Origin: Actinomycetes bacterium
Lineage (GTDB): Bacteria > Actinomycetota > Acidimicrobiia > Acidimicrobiales > SZUA-35
Reading direction: 5' to 3'
NCBI GenBank assembly: GCA_024227975.1
Contig: JAAETV010000346.1
Coordinates: forward strand, 1 to 16,024
DNA length: 16,024 nt
Shown: positions 15,048 through 16,024 of the stretch, piece after piece
Numbering within the stretch: the first letter of the stretch is position 1
How the letters are laid out: every line of letters begins with the position of its first letter
Made by a program: the position numbers and the translations under genes
Notes under the pieces: model-generated
Databases searched by the model: none
What the model was told of the DNA's origin: nothing
What the model saw: only the letters and a program-made list of their open reading frames with translations

Positions 15048-15524
15048 ATGCGTCCCAACTCAACGTCGCCAGGGCCTTCGGCCCGAGCAAGAAGACTCAA
15101 GACCGTGTGGGCGACAACCATGACAGGAGCGGCCGCCATCGGCCTATCTGCTTGTGGTCGCTCGGCCCCGGTTGATGCACTCAGCGAACATGGCTCCGAT
15201 CCTGACATCGCAGGGGTCTCGGTCACCAGCCCCGACGCGGTGGTGTCGACTGTGCCGACGTCTCTCGACGAGGCGACGACCACATCGACCATCGTCGTCC
15301 CCCAGCAGATCCTCTACACGGTGCAAGCAGGCGACACCTTGTCCGTCATCGCCTCGTCGTACAACGTGACCACCCAGGATCTGGCTGACTACAACGGGAT
15401 CACCGACGTCAACAACCTCAGCCCGGGTCAGGAATTGGCCATCCCACCAAAACCGATCTCGACCGAGGCGACAGCACCGACCGAGACCACAGCACCGACC
15501 GAAACCACAGCCGCCGGCGGCTGA
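15048..15524 (+). CDS. LysM-domain lipoprotein
   Basis: A 158-residue secreted lipoprotein. The N-terminus has a basic stretch (RARRLK, residues 13-18), a hydrophobic segment (about 20-32) and a lipobox LSAC with Cys36 as the lipid-carrying residue, so the mature protein should sit on the outer face of the membrane. A Ser/Thr/Val-rich linker (about 37-86) follows, then one LysM domain at about 88-132 (YTVQAGDTLSVIASSYNVTT and a late LSPGQELAIPP), the fold that binds N-acetylglucosamine in peptidoglycan. The tail is a short Thr/Pro/Glu repeat (TAPTET). There is no catalytic domain, so a wall-tethering or scaffolding role is the simplest reading. A GC-rich hairpin follows the stop. The gene is unlikely to be part of the catabolic set transcribed the other way. 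Confidence 0.88.
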   Translation: MRPNSTSPGPSARARRLKTVWATTMTGAAAIGLSACGRSAPVDALSEHGSDPDIAGVSVTSPDAVVSTVPTSLDEATTTSTIVVPQQILYTVQAGDTLSVIASSYNVTTQDLADYNGITDVNNLSPGQELAIPPKPISTEATAPTETTAPTETTAAGG

Positions 15525-15531
15525 GTCAGGG

Positions 15532-15552
15532 GCCGCTGGCTGGGCCAGCGGC
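15532..15552 (+). terminator. GC-rich hairpin after the LysM gene
   Basis: GCCGCTGG and CCAGCGGC form an 8-bp stem with a 5-base loop, starting 8 bases after the LysM stop codon. There is no T-run, as is common in actinobacterial hairpin terminators. It separates the LysM gene from the downstream oxidase gene. Confidence 0.6.
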
Positions 15553-15563
15553 TGTGACATCCC

Positions 15564-15569
15564 TACCAT
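15564..15569 (+). promoter_or_regulatory. Possible -10 element giving a leaderless lhgO transcript
   Basis: TACCAT fits the actinobacterial TANNNT -10 pattern and ends 6 bases before the GTG at 15576, the distance expected if transcription begins at the start codon itself. This gene has no usable ribosome site. Confidence 0.35.
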
Positions 15570-15575
15570 GAGGCG

Positions 15576-16024
15576 GTGAGTGGAACTCCTGGAAACGTCA
15601 TTATCGTCGGCGGCGGGATCGTCGGGCTGGCAACGGCATGGCAGCTGAGCCGAGCCGAACCGAGCCTCAGGATCATGGTGCTGGACAAGGAGCGAGAGGT
15701 CGCTGTCCACCAGACCGGCCACAACTCGGGTGTCCTCCACTCAGGGATCTACTACAAGCCGGGTAGTACCAAAGCCGAGACCTGCCGGGCCGGCCGCAAG
15801 GCCATGATCGAGTTCTGCCGTGAACACGACATCGCCCACGAGATCGAGGGCAAGGTGATCGTGGCCACCGAGACCGGCCAGATCGGAGCTCTTGATGCCT
15901 TGGAGATCAGGGCGGCTGAGAACGGGGTGACGACCCGCCGCCTCGACCCAGCCGCTCTGCGGGAGCTCGAACCGAAGGCGGCCGGTATCGCTGCTCTCCA
16001 TGTACCCGACGCTGGCATCGTCGA
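15576..16024 (+). CDS. lhgO: L-2-hydroxyglutarate oxidase-like FAD protein (cut by window edge)
   Basis: The first 149 residues of an FAD-dependent oxidoreductase of the DAO fold. The dinucleotide loop VGGGIVGLATA is at 11-21. The strongly diagnostic HQTGHNSG (45-52) and HSGIYYKPGS (55-64), seen in L-2-hydroxyglutarate oxidase/dehydrogenase, follow. These enzymes return L-2-hydroxyglutarate to 2-oxoglutarate and feed electrons to oxygen or the membrane quinone pool. The GTG at 15576 is the only good start: an in-frame TGA lies seven codons upstream, and the nearby ATG at 15568 is out of frame and stops after three codons. No ribosome site is present at a normal distance, which fits a leaderless mRNA. 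It follows the LysM gene by 51 bases but a hairpin lies between. Substrate by family; the C-terminal part is not visible. Confidence 0.88.
   Translation, partial: MSGTPGNVIIVGGGIVGLATAWQLSRAEPSLRIMVLDKEREVAVHQTGHNSGVLHSGIYYKPGSTKAETCRAGRKAMIEFCREHDIAHEIEGKVIVATETGQIGALDALEIRAAENGVTTRRLDPAALRELEPKAAGIAALHVPDAGIV

Noticed and set aside
14884..15090. 68-codon minus-strand frame in the divergent spacer
   Set aside because: It overlaps the LysM ribosome site and start on the other strand and shows no domain.
1..16024. tRNA, rRNA, CRISPR arrays, insertion sequences and attachment sites
   Set aside because: No cloverleaf-like tRNA, no regular spaced repeats, no transposase or integrase and no terminal inverted repeats were seen on either strand.

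Overview
The window looks like a piece of a high-GC aerobic actinobacterial chromosome. The base composition, GTG starts, strong GGAGG-type ribosome sites and a lipobox lipoprotein all point that way. The gene set (acyl-CoA dehydrogenases, class III CoA-transferases, hydantoinase/oxoprolinase pairs) would suit Acidimicrobiia, but I cannot place it more precisely without a database search. I see no rRNA, tRNA, CRISPR array, insertion sequence or phage gene.

Layout. From about 14741 down to 1, nine genes lie on the minus strand in one direction. In transcription order they are: an AidB-like acyl-CoA dehydrogenase; a double-length (tandem-fused) CaiB/BaiF class III CoA-transferase; a HisC/aromatic-type aminotransferase; a RidA-family protein; a very large fusion of the indolepyruvate oxidoreductase alpha chain (IorA) with a GltD-like FAD/NAD(P)H module; the IorB beta chain; HyuA and HyuB of the hydantoinase/oxoprolinase family; and the first 149 residues of a second acyl-CoA dehydrogenase, cut by the window edge. 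The last five are packed tightly (two ATGA overlaps, then two 3-base gaps) and are surely one operon. Gaps of 90 to 300 bases separate the upstream genes, so they may be separate units under shared control. On the plus strand, diverging from the AidB-like gene across a 306-base spacer rich in dyads, are a small LysM lipoprotein, a GC-rich hairpin, and the start of an FAD-dependent L-2-hydroxyglutarate oxidase (LhgO-like), cut by the right edge.

How the genes may work together (inference). The aminotransferase could make an aryl- or other 2-oxoacid from an amino acid. The Ior complex would decarboxylate it oxidatively to an acyl-CoA. The electrons would go through the built-in GltD-like flavin/iron-sulfur module to NAD(P)+ instead of needing free ferredoxin. 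HyuAB would hydrolyse a lactam/amide or carboxylate a ketone using ATP. The fused CoA-transferase and the two acyl-CoA dehydrogenases would process acid and CoA-ester intermediates. The combination of Ior, HyuAB, class III CoA-transferase and acyl-CoA dehydrogenases recalls the anaerobic indoleacetate (iaa) route, in which a hydantoinase-like enzyme opens an oxindole ring, but the substrate here is unknown.

The most notable single item is the IorA-GltD fusion. Other notable points are the loss of the expected catalytic Asp in the second half of the CoA-transferase, the loss of the RidA-type Arg in the RidA homologue, and several dyads in the intergenic spacers.
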